Below are positions 9,297 to 16,758 of a DNA stretch of 64,000 bases, piece by piece (position 1 is the stretch's first letter; each line of letters opens with the position of its first letter). The stretch is taken from positions 13,262-77,261 of the forward strand of contig CAZPKF010000013.1 in the NCBI GenBank assembly GCA_964587155.1. Direction: 5' to 3'. The position numbers were made by a program, and so were the translations under genes. The DNA comes from Hallerella sp964587155. Lineage in GTDB: Bacteria > Fibrobacterota > Fibrobacteria > Fibrobacterales > Fibrobacteraceae. The notes under the pieces are model-generated. The model did no database searches, was not told where the DNA came from, and saw nothing but the letters and a program-made list of their open reading frames with translations.

Positions 9297-10990
9297 TGAA
9301 AAGAACGTTCATTCCCACCGATTTCAGGGCAGACAATCCGGAGCAAGTCCGGGATTATTACGAAATTCTCCAAACGGAAAAAGTGGCGCCAAACGCACAA
9401 GCTTTGCGTCAATGGATTTTCAAATGGAACGAGCTTTCGACCATTCTCTCCGAAGCGGGATGCCGCCGTTACGTTGCGATGACCTCCCACACGCAAGACG
9501 AAGAAAAAGCCAAAGCGTACATGGATTTCGTACAAAATATCGAACCGCTTTCCGAAGACTACGGAGACAAGTTGAAGCGAAAAATGATGGCTCACCCATC
9601 GGTTGCAGAACTTGAAGAGGAATTCGGCGTTTATTTTCGGGATGTCCGCACGAGCATAGCCCTTTTCAACAAAGAGAACATTGCCCTTTCTGCAAAAGAG
9701 GCGACCGAAGTCCAAGACTACCAGAAGATAACGAGCACGATGACCGTTGAACACGATGGAGAAACCAAAACTCTCCAGCAGATGGCCGCGTATCTCACTT
9801 CTACAGACCGTGCACTCCGCGAAGACGCATGGCGGAAAATAGCAAACCGCCGTTTGCAGGATAAAGATCGCTTAGACGAAGCGTTCGACAAATTGTTCAA
9901 ACTTCGCATCCAGATGGCGAAAAACTCCGGATATTCCGATTTTCTCGAATACATTTTTAAAGCGAAATCCCGCTTCGACTACACCCCCGCAGATTGCCGC
10001 ACTTTCCACGAAAGCGTAGAAAAAATCGTTCTTCCGCAATTAAAAGAGATTTATGCAGCCAAAGCGGAAAAAATGAAACTTCCCCGCTTGCGCCCTTGGG
10101 ACACTCAAGTCGATGCACTTTCCCGTCCGCCACTCAAACCCTTTCAAACGGGACAAGAACTCATCGAAAAAGTGGGGATGATTTTTGACAAACTTTCTCC
10201 CAAAACGGCATCGTGGTTCCGGACAATGCAAAAGGAACATTTGATTGATCCGGATAGCCGCGTAGGAAAAGCTCCCGGCGGCTATCAAATCGGCTTTGAA
10301 GAGAGCGCCCGTCCATTCATCTTCATGAACGCAGCCGGTACGGATGGCGATATTTACACGCTGCTGCACGAAAGCGGGCATTCCTTTCAGCAATTCGGCG
10401 TTTCGGACCTTCCCCTGACAGCTTATCACGACGTTCCGTCGGAATTCGCCGAAGTTTCCAGCATGAGCATGGAACTCATCGGATCAACGGACCTTTCGCC
10501 GTTTTACACAAGCGAAGAAGACGCAAAGCGGAGCCGTGCCAATGAACTTGAAGAAATCATTTGGCTTTTCCCTTGGGTCGCCTCCATCGATTCTTTTCAA
10601 CATTTGCTGTATTCGCACCCGAACCACACCGCCGCAGACCGCAAAGAAATGTGGCTTTCCGTCATGGACCGTTATGATGCGGGAATAGACTATTCTGGCT
10701 TGGATGAACAACGCGCTTACCTTTGGCAAAAACAGCTGCACATTTTTGAAGTGCCTTTTTATTACATCGAGTATGGAATCGCTCAGCTCGGCGCTCTGCA
10801 GGTCTTTGCGAATTTCAAAAAAGATGCTCCAAAGGCCTTGGAAAACCTGTTCCGCGCCGAAGCCCTTGGCTCAAGCCGCCCGCTGCCGGAACTCTTTGCG
10901 ACTGCGGGCGTCCGCTTTGATTTTTCCGCAGCCACGATAGAACCTCTGATTCGAGATGTCTGTGACGAATTGAAAAAACTCGAAGAATGA
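9296..10990 (+). CDS. M3-family oligoendopeptidase (PepF-like)
   Basis: A zinc oligopeptidase expected to clear peptides in the cytoplasm: no signal peptide is present. The zinc motif HESGH (HExxH) lies at about residue 358 in LLHESGHSFQQF, and the family's downstream Glu ligand is in PSEFAEVSSMSMEL. The 564-residue length and the absence of the extra C-terminal part of Dcp/OpdA place it nearer the PepF/M3B side of the family. It overlaps ligA by one base (TAATG). A GC-rich hairpin follows the stop. Confidence 0.88.
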   Translation: MKRTFIPTDFRADNPEQVRDYYEILQTEKVAPNAQALRQWIFKWNELSTILSEAGCRRYVAMTSHTQDEEKAKAYMDFVQNIEPLSEDYGDKLKRKMMAHPSVAELEEEFGVYFRDVRTSIALFNKENIALSAKEATEVQDYQKITSTMTVEHDGETKTLQQMAAYLTSTDRALREDAWRKIANRRLQDKDRLDEAFDKLFKLRIQMAKNSGYSDFLEYIFKAKSRFDYTPADCRTFHESVEKIVLPQLKEIYAAKAEKMKLPRLRPWDTQVDALSRPPLKPFQTGQELIEKVGMIFDKLSPKTASWFRTMQKEHLIDPDSRVGKAPGGYQIGFEESARPFIFMNAAGTDGDIYTLLHESGHSFQQFGVSDLPLTAYHDVPSEFAEVSSMSMELIGSTDLSPFYTSEEDAKRSRANELEEIIWLFPWVASIDSFQHLLYSHPNHTAADRKEMWLSVMDRYDAGIDYSGLDEQRAYLWQKQLHIFEVPFYYIEYGIAQLGALQVFANFKKDAPKALENLFRAEALGSSRPLPELFATAGVRFDFSAATIEPLIRDVCDELKKLEE

Positions 10991-10995
10991 CAAAG

Positions 10996-11017
10996 AGCGG
11001 CCCCAAAGGGTCGCTTT
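10996..11017 (+). terminator. Hairpin terminator after M3 peptidase gene
   Basis: An 8-bp stem, AGCGGCCC with GGGTCGCT (one G-T pair) around a four-base loop, directly follows the stop codon. The T-tract is short (CTTTCC), so termination may be partial. Confidence 0.55.
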
Positions 11018-11093
11018 CCGTTTGGCGTATGATTGTCAAAAGGCTCCCGATGCTTGAATTTCAAAGAAATTTTCGAAATTTCGGGAAAAACTC

Positions 11094-11125
11094 TTGACAA
11101 AAATCCCCTTTCGTTACTATCTTTG
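11094..11125 (+). promoter_or_regulatory. Promoter of tRNA-Ser/rpoZ
   Basis: A perfect TTGACA (11094-11099) and TATCTTTG (11118-11125), separated by 18 bases. The second element fits TAnnTTTG. Predicted initiation is near 11131, just before the tRNA at 11139. This is the clearest promoter in the window and helps calibrate the -10 consensus used elsewhere. Confidence 0.75.
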
Positions 11126-11138
11126 GCATGCATCCTTT

Positions 11139-11223
11139 GGAGGGATGGCCGAGTGGTTGAAGGCGCACGCTTGGAAAGCGTGTTTACTTAACTGTAACGA
11201 GGGTTCGAATCCCTCTCCCTCTT
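11139..11223 (+). tRNA. tRNA-Ser (anticodon GGA)
   Basis: A class-II tRNA of about 85 bases with a long variable arm. The acceptor strand GGAGGGA pairs with TCCCTCT (first pair G-T), the D arm begins GGCCGAGTGG, the anticodon loop CTTGGAAA carries GGA at 11173-11175, and the T arm is GAGGG-TTCGAAT-CCCTC. The long variable arm (TTTACTTAACTGTAA) is typical of serine tRNAs. The 3' CCA is not encoded. rpoZ starts 20 bases downstream, probably on the same transcript. Confidence 0.93.
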
Positions 11224-11243
11224 CTAACTTTACAAGGTGGCTT

Positions 11244-11564
11244 ATGTCCAATCATCGCGTTTACCTTGACGATATCTATGCTAGCGAAGCTTGCGAAGGC
11301 TCCACATTCCGTGCAGTTGTTATGATGGCTAAAGAAGCGCGCTTCATCAATGACCAGGCGCGTCAAGGCTATCTCAACTTGATTATGAAGCCGACGACCA
11401 TCGCCATGGACAAATTTAAAGCGGACAAATTGGTTTTGTTGAGCAAGGCCGAAGCCGAAGCGCGTGAAGCAGCCAAAAAAACGGAGCGAATTTCTCAAAA
11501 CGCAAATCATGCAGATGATTCTGCCGCCGCTGAAGATGCCGCCAACGATTCGTTTGGCTTGTAA
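11244..11564 (+). CDS. rpoZ: RNA polymerase omega subunit-like protein
   Basis: A protein of 106 residues. The N-terminal half (SEACEGSTFRAVVMMAKEARFINDQ) resembles the omega pattern in which a helix holds conserved Ala-x-Arg-Ala residues, followed by TTIAMDKFKADKL, and the second half is Ala/Glu/Lys-rich and probably disordered. Omega aids assembly of the polymerase beta' subunit. AAGGTGG before the ATG at 11244 fixes the start; in-frame upstream sequence is the tRNA gene and can be ignored. Placement after a tRNA and before a strong terminator suggests a short tRNA-rpoZ operon. Identification is by pattern only and is moderately sure. Confidence 0.65.
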   Translation: MSNHRVYLDDIYASEACEGSTFRAVVMMAKEARFINDQARQGYLNLIMKPTTIAMDKFKADKLVLLSKAEAEAREAAKKTERISQNANHADDSAAAEDAANDSFGL

Positions 11565-11585
11565 TTCTTCTAATCCGATTTTTAC

Positions 11586-11616
11586 GGCGGCTTTGCAAAA
11601 GCCGCCTTTTCTTTTT
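11586..11616 (+). terminator. Strong intrinsic terminator after rpoZ
   Basis: A perfect 9-bp stem (GGCGGCTTT / AAAGCCGCC) with a GCA loop followed by TTTTCTTTTT. It separates rpoZ from trpCF. Confidence 0.9.
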
Positions 11617-11627
11617 GGAAGTTCAAA

Positions 11628-13103
11628 ATGAATCGAGATATTCTTGCGGAAATCGTTGAAAAGCGTAAAGCCGACATTGGCCGTTTGGGCATTTCTTTTG
11701 GGTTAGAACGTCCCGAGCGCAGTCGTCCAACGCATCCGTTCATTGCGTCTCCGGGTACGATTCTCGAAGTCAAGCGCTCTTCGCCCTCTAAAGGGAACAT
11801 CGCCATGGGGCTTGATCCGGCGGAAACGGCCCGCTTATACGCCCAAGCGGGAACCTCTGCCATCTCCGTTCTCACAGAGGGAAATTATTTTCACGGCTCC
11901 CTGTCCGATTTATCCAAAGTCATCGATGCTGCGCCAAATACGGCCATCCTCCGCAAGGATTTTTTGCTTTATCCCGAAGAAGTGGATGTCGCTTACGATT
12001 TCGGAGCCGACGCCGTATTGCTCATTGCTCGAATCCTTTCGGATGAAACTCTCCGTCAGATGGCGGGGCGCGCCCGCAACCTGGGAATGACTCCATTTGT
12101 CGAAGTCCGGACCGATGATGATTTGCGCAAGTTGAAGCTCGTTCAAAAAGATGGTGCGCTTGTCGCCGGCGTGAACGCCCGGGATTTGCGAAACTTTCAT
12201 ATCGATCCGTTGATTCCGGCGGCATTCCGGAGCGAATTGGGAGAACGAGCCGTTTTTGAAAGTGGAATTCAAGTTCCCGAAGATGCCGCATTCGCCAGAC
12301 GTCTGGGATTTGATGGTGTCCTCATCGGGGAATCCGCCGCCAAATCCCCACAAACGGCTAAGGCTTTGGTCGATGCCTTTTGCGGAGCGGAGCCGGATGG
12401 ATACGGAAACTTCTGGAGGCGTTTTGCGGAAAAACGCGAACAACTGCAAAAGCTCCATCCCGGAACCCCTTTGATCAAAATATGCGGCATGACAAACGCT
12501 GAAGACGCGCTCCTTTCTGCGAAACTGGGGGCCGATATGCTCGGATTTGTCCTTTATGCCCAAAGTCCCCGGCGAACAACGGAAAAGGATGTGCGAAAAA
12601 TCGTCCACATTCTCCGCAATGAATGCGGAGAAAACGCTCCGTTATGCGTGGGTGTTGTCGCAGACAGCAATTCTCCTGAAGAAAAAAGCGCCATTTTGCT
12701 TGCGAACGAAGGCGTTCTGGATGCCCTTCAATTTCACGGCTGCCCACTTCCCGCCAACGACAAAGCGGCTCATTTCGGCTACTATTCCGCAGTCCGCTTA
12801 AAATCCCAAAACGAAGCGGCTCAGCTTGCGCAAACAATCCGGCATCACCATCCCCGCACGTTGATCGATGCTTATGTTCCCCATGTTGCTGGTGGAACGG
12901 GAAAACGCCTAGCGGACGAAGTCGTCGACACTTTCCGCGAAAACAGCGCGCTTTGGCTCGCCGGCGGAATTTCCCCGCAAAACTTTAGCGGAATCGTGAA
13001 TCGTTTCCATCCGGAACTCCTCGATTTGTCCAGCGCATTAGAAGCTTCTCCGGGTAAAAAGGATCCGGCAAAACTCCGCGAACTTTTCCATTTGCGGTTT
13101 TGA
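11628..13103 (+). CDS. trpCF: Fused indole-3-glycerol-phosphate synthase / phosphoribosylanthranilate isomerase
   Basis: Two TIM-barrel enzymes of tryptophan synthesis in one 491-residue chain, like the enterobacterial TrpC. The TrpC half (about 1-250) shows ILEVKRSSPSKG, AISVLTEGNYFHGS, LRKDFLL and FESGIQ. The TrpF half (about 265-491) shows LIKICGMT with the catalytic Cys, GFVLYAQSPRR, LDALQFHG, LIDAYVPHVAGGTGK and LAGGISPQN. PRA isomerase and IGP synthase carry out consecutive steps. It lies between two terminators, so it is monocistronic and separate from trpBA at 44-46 kb. I found no leader peptide here. Confidence 0.95.
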   Translation: MNRDILAEIVEKRKADIGRLGISFGLERPERSRPTHPFIASPGTILEVKRSSPSKGNIAMGLDPAETARLYAQAGTSAISVLTEGNYFHGSLSDLSKVIDAAPNTAILRKDFLLYPEEVDVAYDFGADAVLLIARILSDETLRQMAGRARNLGMTPFVEVRTDDDLRKLKLVQKDGALVAGVNARDLRNFHIDPLIPAAFRSELGERAVFESGIQVPEDAAFARRLGFDGVLIGESAAKSPQTAKALVDAFCGAEPDGYGNFWRRFAEKREQLQKLHPGTPLIKICGMTNAEDALLSAKLGADMLGFVLYAQSPRRTTEKDVRKIVHILRNECGENAPLCVGVVADSNSPEEKSAILLANEGVLDALQFHGCPLPANDKAAHFGYYSAVRLKSQNEAAQLAQTIRHHHPRTLIDAYVPHVAGGTGKRLADEVVDTFRENSALWLAGGISPQNFSGIVNRFHPELLDLSSALEASPGKKDPAKLRELFHLRF

Positions 13104-13133
13104 AGCCCGAAAGGAATCGTTCAAAAATAGAAG

Positions 13134-13154
13134 AGGCCGCCCCATGGGCGGCCT
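13134..13154. terminator. Bidirectional hairpin between trpCF and tmRNA
   Basis: AGGCCGCC and GGCGGCCT form an 8-bp GC-rich stem around a five-base loop. On the minus strand it is followed by CTTCTATTTTT, on the plus strand by TTTC. It can end both the convergent trpCF transcript and the tmRNA precursor. Confidence 0.7.
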
Positions 13155-13160
13155 TTCAAA

Positions 13161-13515
13161 TGGAGGTGAGGAGAGTCGAACTCCTGTCCAAAACGACATC
13201 CCCGTTCGTTCCTACGTGCGTTTCCTTCGAATTTCAAATCTCACCGGTTTTCACGCCCGCGAAGGTCGGCGCAAATTCCAGCCAGTCCCGAGAAATTTCG
13301 AATGCCGCCCCGGAACGTGACGCCATCCTATCCCACATTGCGACTGGAGATCTCCTCCCCGTGGGAGGGGGAAAAGTTCCAGCGTTGCTTTTAATTAAGC
13401 AGCGAGTGCGTATTCTTCGTTAGCACTTATTGTTTTCCGGCTTTTTTACGAGGCCAGCCAGACCCTCGGCACGCAACTTACGATTCAGCAGTCCTGTCGA
13501 AACCAGAGCACCCCC
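13161..13515 (-). ncRNA. ssrA: tmRNA (transfer-messenger RNA)
   Basis: Rescues stalled ribosomes by trans-translation. Read on the minus strand, the RNA starts GGGGGTGCTCTGGTTTCGAC and ends with a T arm (AGGAGTTCGACTCTCCT) and CACCTCC plus discriminator A. The 5' GGGGGTG pairs with the 3' CACCTCC to form the tRNA-like acceptor stem. The tag frame, starting at GCT, encodes ANEEYALAA followed by TAA, matching the usual (A)xxxxYALAA pattern. About 355 nt; CCA is not encoded. A TATATTTA element lies at 13532-13539 upstream on the same strand. Confidence 0.95.
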
Positions 13516-13547
13516 GAAAGAAGTTACACTGTAAATATAGAATATTT

Positions 13548-13915
13548 TTACGAATCAGAAGCTTTCACCTGCTTCCAAATCGTATTGGAAATTTTTTTCG
13601 CCCTTTCGCAAATCGGATCGCCTTGGACTAAATCGAGCAGGGGCTGTGGATAAAAAGTTTCCTTGCGCAACAGAAAATCCCGCAGTTTCTGCAATTCACA
13701 AACCGGTTTTCCTTGGGAGGCTCCTGCCCGTTGACGGTATTTTTTGAACGTTTCACAAAAAGTGGATTCTTTATTTTCGATCCCATTCGGGTCTTTGACC
13801 TGGACGTAATAGTCCCGGACGGCGCTTTCAAAAGAAATTCCCAGCTTTTGGCAAACGGCATCCACTTCGGCGACGATGGGATGGGGCGAATTGCTATTTC
13901 CGTTTTTTTCACCAT
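13548..13915 (-). pseudogene. Hypothetical protein with frameshift at a 7-A run
   Basis: A minus-strand frame from about 13900 to 13548 reads as a plausible protein, including PHPIVAEVDAVCQKLGISFE and ending WKQVKASDS. No start codon fits it, however: the upstream stretch has only ATT/GAT codons back to a TGA. The nearest ATG (13915, sequence ATG GTG then seven A) is in the neighbouring frame. One additional A in the run would give MVKKNGNSNSPHPIV and a single 122-residue protein. So the gene is either disrupted, expressed by slippage, or affected by a homopolymer error. It follows the coiled-coil gene by nine bases. No family recognised. Confidence 0.45.
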
Positions 13916-13923
13916 CAATCCCA

Positions 13924-14598
13924 CTAATTATCCCCGCAATTCTTGGGCAAGACGTTTTTCAGTTTATCTTCGGGATACTTCTTTTGCAGCTCTTTGACGC
14001 TGCGGATGCAACATTTGACCTGTTTTTGGAATTGATACGAATTCATTTGATTTCCATGGGCGTTTACACAACTGTGAATCGCTTGAAATTCATTTTCTAT
14101 CGGAGATCGGTCCGCGTATTCTTCTTGCATTTTTTCCAAAGCGACTCCCCATTTTTTCAATTGACTTTCAAGGCTGTCAATTTGATTGTCGCGGATTTGC
14201 AGTTCCCTTTCGCAAATTTGCCAAGCGCTGTCCGATTCGTCCTTTGAATTTTTCGATTCCAAAAGAGAACTCTGGCATGATTTAAGGCTATATTCCAAAG
14301 AATTCTTTTCTTCTTCACAAAGGGAGACGCTATAGTCCCGCTCTCGCAGCGCGTGTTGGAGGGAATTCAAAGAAATTTGAAGCGATGAAATGGAATCCAA
14401 AAGTTTTCCGCGTTCGTGAAACCATTTCGTTTGATACTCTTTGGGTTGATCAATCAATTTGCTGACGGAACGGTAAAGCGCTTCGCTTTGTTGCTGTTTG
14501 GCGTTTTCGTCCAAAGCGTCTCCGCAGATGTAACCGCCCATCGCACAAACGACTCCTGTCGTCGCCAATAGTTTTTTACTCCCTTTCAAAGGAGTCAT
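13924..14598 (-). CDS. Coiled-coil protein, unknown
   Basis: A product of 224 residues with a short hydrophobic N-terminal segment (LLATTGVVCAMGGYICG) that may act as an anchor or signal, followed by a long heptad-patterned region rich in Glu, Ser, Lys and Leu (about residues 45-170), predicted coiled coil, and a tail with several Cys (QVKCCIRSVKELQ). It begins seven bases after the panC stop in a minus-strand run with folK and a deoxynucleoside kinase. Nothing links it to their pathways. Function unknown. Confidence 0.55.
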   Translation of the reverse strand: MTPLKGSKKLLATTGVVCAMGGYICGDALDENAKQQQSEALYRSVSKLIDQPKEYQTKWFHERGKLLDSISSLQISLNSLQHALRERDYSVSLCEEEKNSLEYSLKSCQSSLLESKNSKDESDSAWQICERELQIRDNQIDSLESQLKKWGVALEKMQEEYADRSPIENEFQAIHSCVNAHGNQMNSYQFQKQVKCCIRSVKELQKKYPEDKLKNVLPKNCGDN

Positions 14599-14604
14599 GC
14601 TGAA

Positions 14605-15450
14605 TTATTCCAATTCCAAATTGTCGATAAGCCGCGTTTTGCCAAAGAACGCGGCCACCAAAATCACGGAAGGTTCCAAAATTTCCGACTCTTCGGGAAG
14701 CAATGTTTTTTGGCTGGCGATTTCAACGTATTGAACGACTCCGCCCACCAACGCGATTGCCGCTTGGACTTTCGAGCGGAGAACGTTGGCGTTTCTCTCG
14801 CCCGCCTGGAACGCCTTGCCCGCTTCGAGGAGTGCCTTGGAAATGGCCACCGCGGCAGAACGTTCGGACTCGTTCATGTAAGCGTTCCTGCTAGAACGGG
14901 CAAGCCCCGAAGATTCCCGGATAATGGGGAGCGTCTTGATTTCGACGGGCACGTTCAAATCTTTCACCATTCGTCGGATGAGAAACGCCTGCTGGTAATC
15001 TTTTTTGCCAAAATAGGCGCGGTCCGCGCCCGTAATCAAAAAGAGCTTCAACACCACGGTCAACACGCCGCGGAAGTGTCCCGGGCGAAAAGCGCCGCAA
15101 TACAGGCGTTCCAAGGATTCATCGCAAACACGGGTCAGGGGTTCTCCATCCGGATACATTTCGCCAACTTCCGGCGCAAAGACAATTGTTCCCCCGTGGG
15201 CTTCTGAAAGTTCCGCATCCTTTTCGAGGCAGCGCGGATACTTGTCCAAATCTTCGTTTTTGCCAAACTGAATGGGATTCAAAAAAACACTCACCACAGT
15301 CACGTCGTTTTCTTTTGCCGAAGCTTCGACAAGGCTCATGTGGCCCGCATGTAAGGCACCCATCGTCGGCACAAGGCCGATGCTCTTTCCCGCTTTTTTG
15401 AAAGAGTTCAATTCGGCGCGCAATTCTTGAATTGTCTTGATAATTTTCAT
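14605..15450 (-). CDS. panC: Pantothenate synthetase
   Basis: Joins pantoate and beta-alanine with ATP in pantothenate (vitamin B5) synthesis. The 281-residue protein has VPTMGALHAGH with the HxGH nucleotide motif near residue 33, VSVFLNPIQFG, the KDYQQAFLIRRMV block (the family KDxQQ motif) and the KMSK-like SSGLARSSRN. The start matches other family members (MKIIKTIQELR). It lies two bases after the deoxynucleoside kinase on the same strand, so it is part of an operon starting at folK. panB and panD are not in the window. Confidence 0.95.
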   Translation of the reverse strand: MKIIKTIQELRAELNSFKKAGKSIGLVPTMGALHAGHMSLVEASAKENDVTVVSVFLNPIQFGKNEDLDKYPRCLEKDAELSEAHGGTIVFAPEVGEMYPDGEPLTRVCDESLERLYCGAFRPGHFRGVLTVVLKLFLITGADRAYFGKKDYQQAFLIRRMVKDLNVPVEIKTLPIIRESSGLARSSRNAYMNESERSAAVAISKALLEAGKAFQAGERNANVLRSKVQAAIALVGGVVQYVEIASQKTLLPEESEILEPSVILVAAFFGKTRLIDNLELE

Positions 15451-15452
15451 CG

Positions 15453-16145
15453 TTAGCCCTCCGGGGCGAAATAAGTCGTTTGGGTCGGCGCTGCGGCAAT
15501 CGCGTCCAACACCAGCCGCAAATGTTTTTCATTGTGGACAAAATCAATCCGGTTCGTGTTGATAATGAGGACCGGTGCTTTTTCGTAATGCCAAAAATGA
15601 TGGTCGTAGCGTTCCAGCAGATCGTGCAAGTAACTGCTTTCGATGGACTTTTCCATGGGACGACCGCGCAAGGAGATGCGTTCCATGAGAGTGGGGACGT
15701 CCGCTTGCAGATAGACAATCAAATCCGGAGTCGGAAGGTCTTTGGATAAAGCTTCCGATACAGTGTCGTACATTGCCATTTCGCTTTCGCTCAAATTTTG
15801 CAAAGCGAAAATGCGGTCTTTTTCGAACGCGTAATCGCTGACCACATGGTGCAAAAACAAATCGCTTTGGATGAAGGCGTCTTGGAATTGCCGCACCCGG
15901 GAAAGCAAAAAGAAAAGCTGCGTCTGAAACGCATAAGCCTGAGGATTCTCATAAAACTTCGGCAAGAACGGGTTGTCTTCGAATTGTTCTAAGACAAGAT
16001 TCGCACCCAATTCTTTGGCGAGAACTTGTGCAAGCGAGGTCTTACCGGCACCGATAACCCCATCGATCGCGATGAAATGGGTCTGTTCGGGAAGTCGCAT
16101 CGCCGATTCGGGCTCTTCTTGTTCAACAAAAGCTTCATTCATCAT
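15453..16145 (-). CDS. Deoxynucleoside kinase (dAK/dGK type)
   Basis: Phosphorylates deoxynucleosides in the salvage pathway. The P-loop GVIGAGKTS is in FIAIDGVIGAGKTSLAQVLA; further family features are LEQFEDNPFLPKFY, FQTQLFFLLSRVRQF, the DRI motif in FEKDRIFA, YLQADVPTLMERI and the LID-like RGRPME. The likely start is the ATG at 16145 (MMNEAFVEQEEPES), which overlaps the end of folK; a longer reading inside folK is possible but has no support. About 230 residues, the family norm. Substrate preference (dA, dG or dC) cannot be read. Confidence 0.88.
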   Translation of the reverse strand: MMNEAFVEQEEPESAMRLPEQTHFIAIDGVIGAGKTSLAQVLAKELGANLVLEQFEDNPFLPKFYENPQAYAFQTQLFFLLSRVRQFQDAFIQSDLFLHHVVSDYAFEKDRIFALQNLSESEMAMYDTVSEALSKDLPTPDLIVYLQADVPTLMERISLRGRPMEKSIESSYLHDLLERYDHHFWHYEKAPVLIINTNRIDFVHNEKHLRLVLDAIAAAPTQTTYFAPEG

Positions 16146-16653
16146 CCGCCTCCATTTTTTTGAACTGGATGCATTCGCCGGCACTTTCCAAATCTTTCAA
16201 CAGGCCTTTGACCGTTTTGCCTTGCAGAGGATCCCGTAAATCCGGGGCAATCTCCGCCAGCGGAACCAATACAAACGCTCTCGTCGAAGCCAGAGGATGA
16301 GGTACAACCGGACCTTCCGGATCACCCCGGGAAACCGTTTCACCGTAATAAATCAGATCCAAATCGATTTCGCGTTCCCGCCAATGTCCCCGCGGACGCC
16401 TTCCCAAAAAAAGCTCAACCCCTTTGAGATAGTGCAATAGGCGTTTTGCCCCTTTGTCATACCAAAAAGAAACGACTTGATTCAAAAATGGACCTTGATC
16501 CTGCGGACCGACAGGCGGAGTTTCGTAAATGGCGCTTTCTTTCCAACCGCCAAGAGAAATTCTTTGAAGCATGATACGGGCATCCGCCAGGCGTTTGCCA
16601 CGTGGAGAAATGTTGCTGCCGAGGGCGACAAAGACTCTGTCCAAAGATCTCAC
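16135..16653 (-). CDS. folK: 6-hydroxymethyl-7,8-dihydropterin pyrophosphokinase
   Basis: Transfers pyrophosphate from ATP to hydroxymethyl-dihydropterin in folate synthesis. Family motifs: VFVALGSN, YETPPVGPQDQGPFLN, the signature RGHWREREIDLDLIYY with its two metal-binding Asp, and VPHPLASTRAFVLVPL. The start is uncertain: TTG at 16662 or GTG at 16653. A TATATTGG element five bases before the GTG suggests a leaderless GTG start, so the GTG is used here. The stop overlaps the kinase start, which heads the folK-dNK-panC run. Confidence 0.92.
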   Translation of the reverse strand: MRSLDRVFVALGSNISPRGKRLADARIMLQRISLGGWKESAIYETPPVGPQDQGPFLNQVVSFWYDKGAKRLLHYLKGVELFLGRRPRGHWREREIDLDLIYYGETVSRGDPEGPVVPHPLASTRAFVLVPLAEIAPDLRDPLQGKTVKGLLKDLESAGECIQFKKMEADDE

Positions 16654-16758
16654 GGCAGCCAATATAGATTTTTTTATGTATATTAGGAACGGTTAAAGCA
16701 TTTCGGCTTTTTCCGAATCTTTTTATTTCACCCATTATTTTCGTTCGCAGGAGACCCT

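Noticed and set aside
13100..13423. Plus-strand open frame of about 107 codons after trpCF
   Set aside because: It is antisense to the tmRNA and has no credible start signal or protein-like composition.
13628..13924. Open frame MGLMVKKTEIAIRP on the minus strand as the true gene
   Set aside because: After the A-run the codons become Ser/Pro/Cys-rich and unlike protein, while the adjacent frame stays plausible to a proper end.
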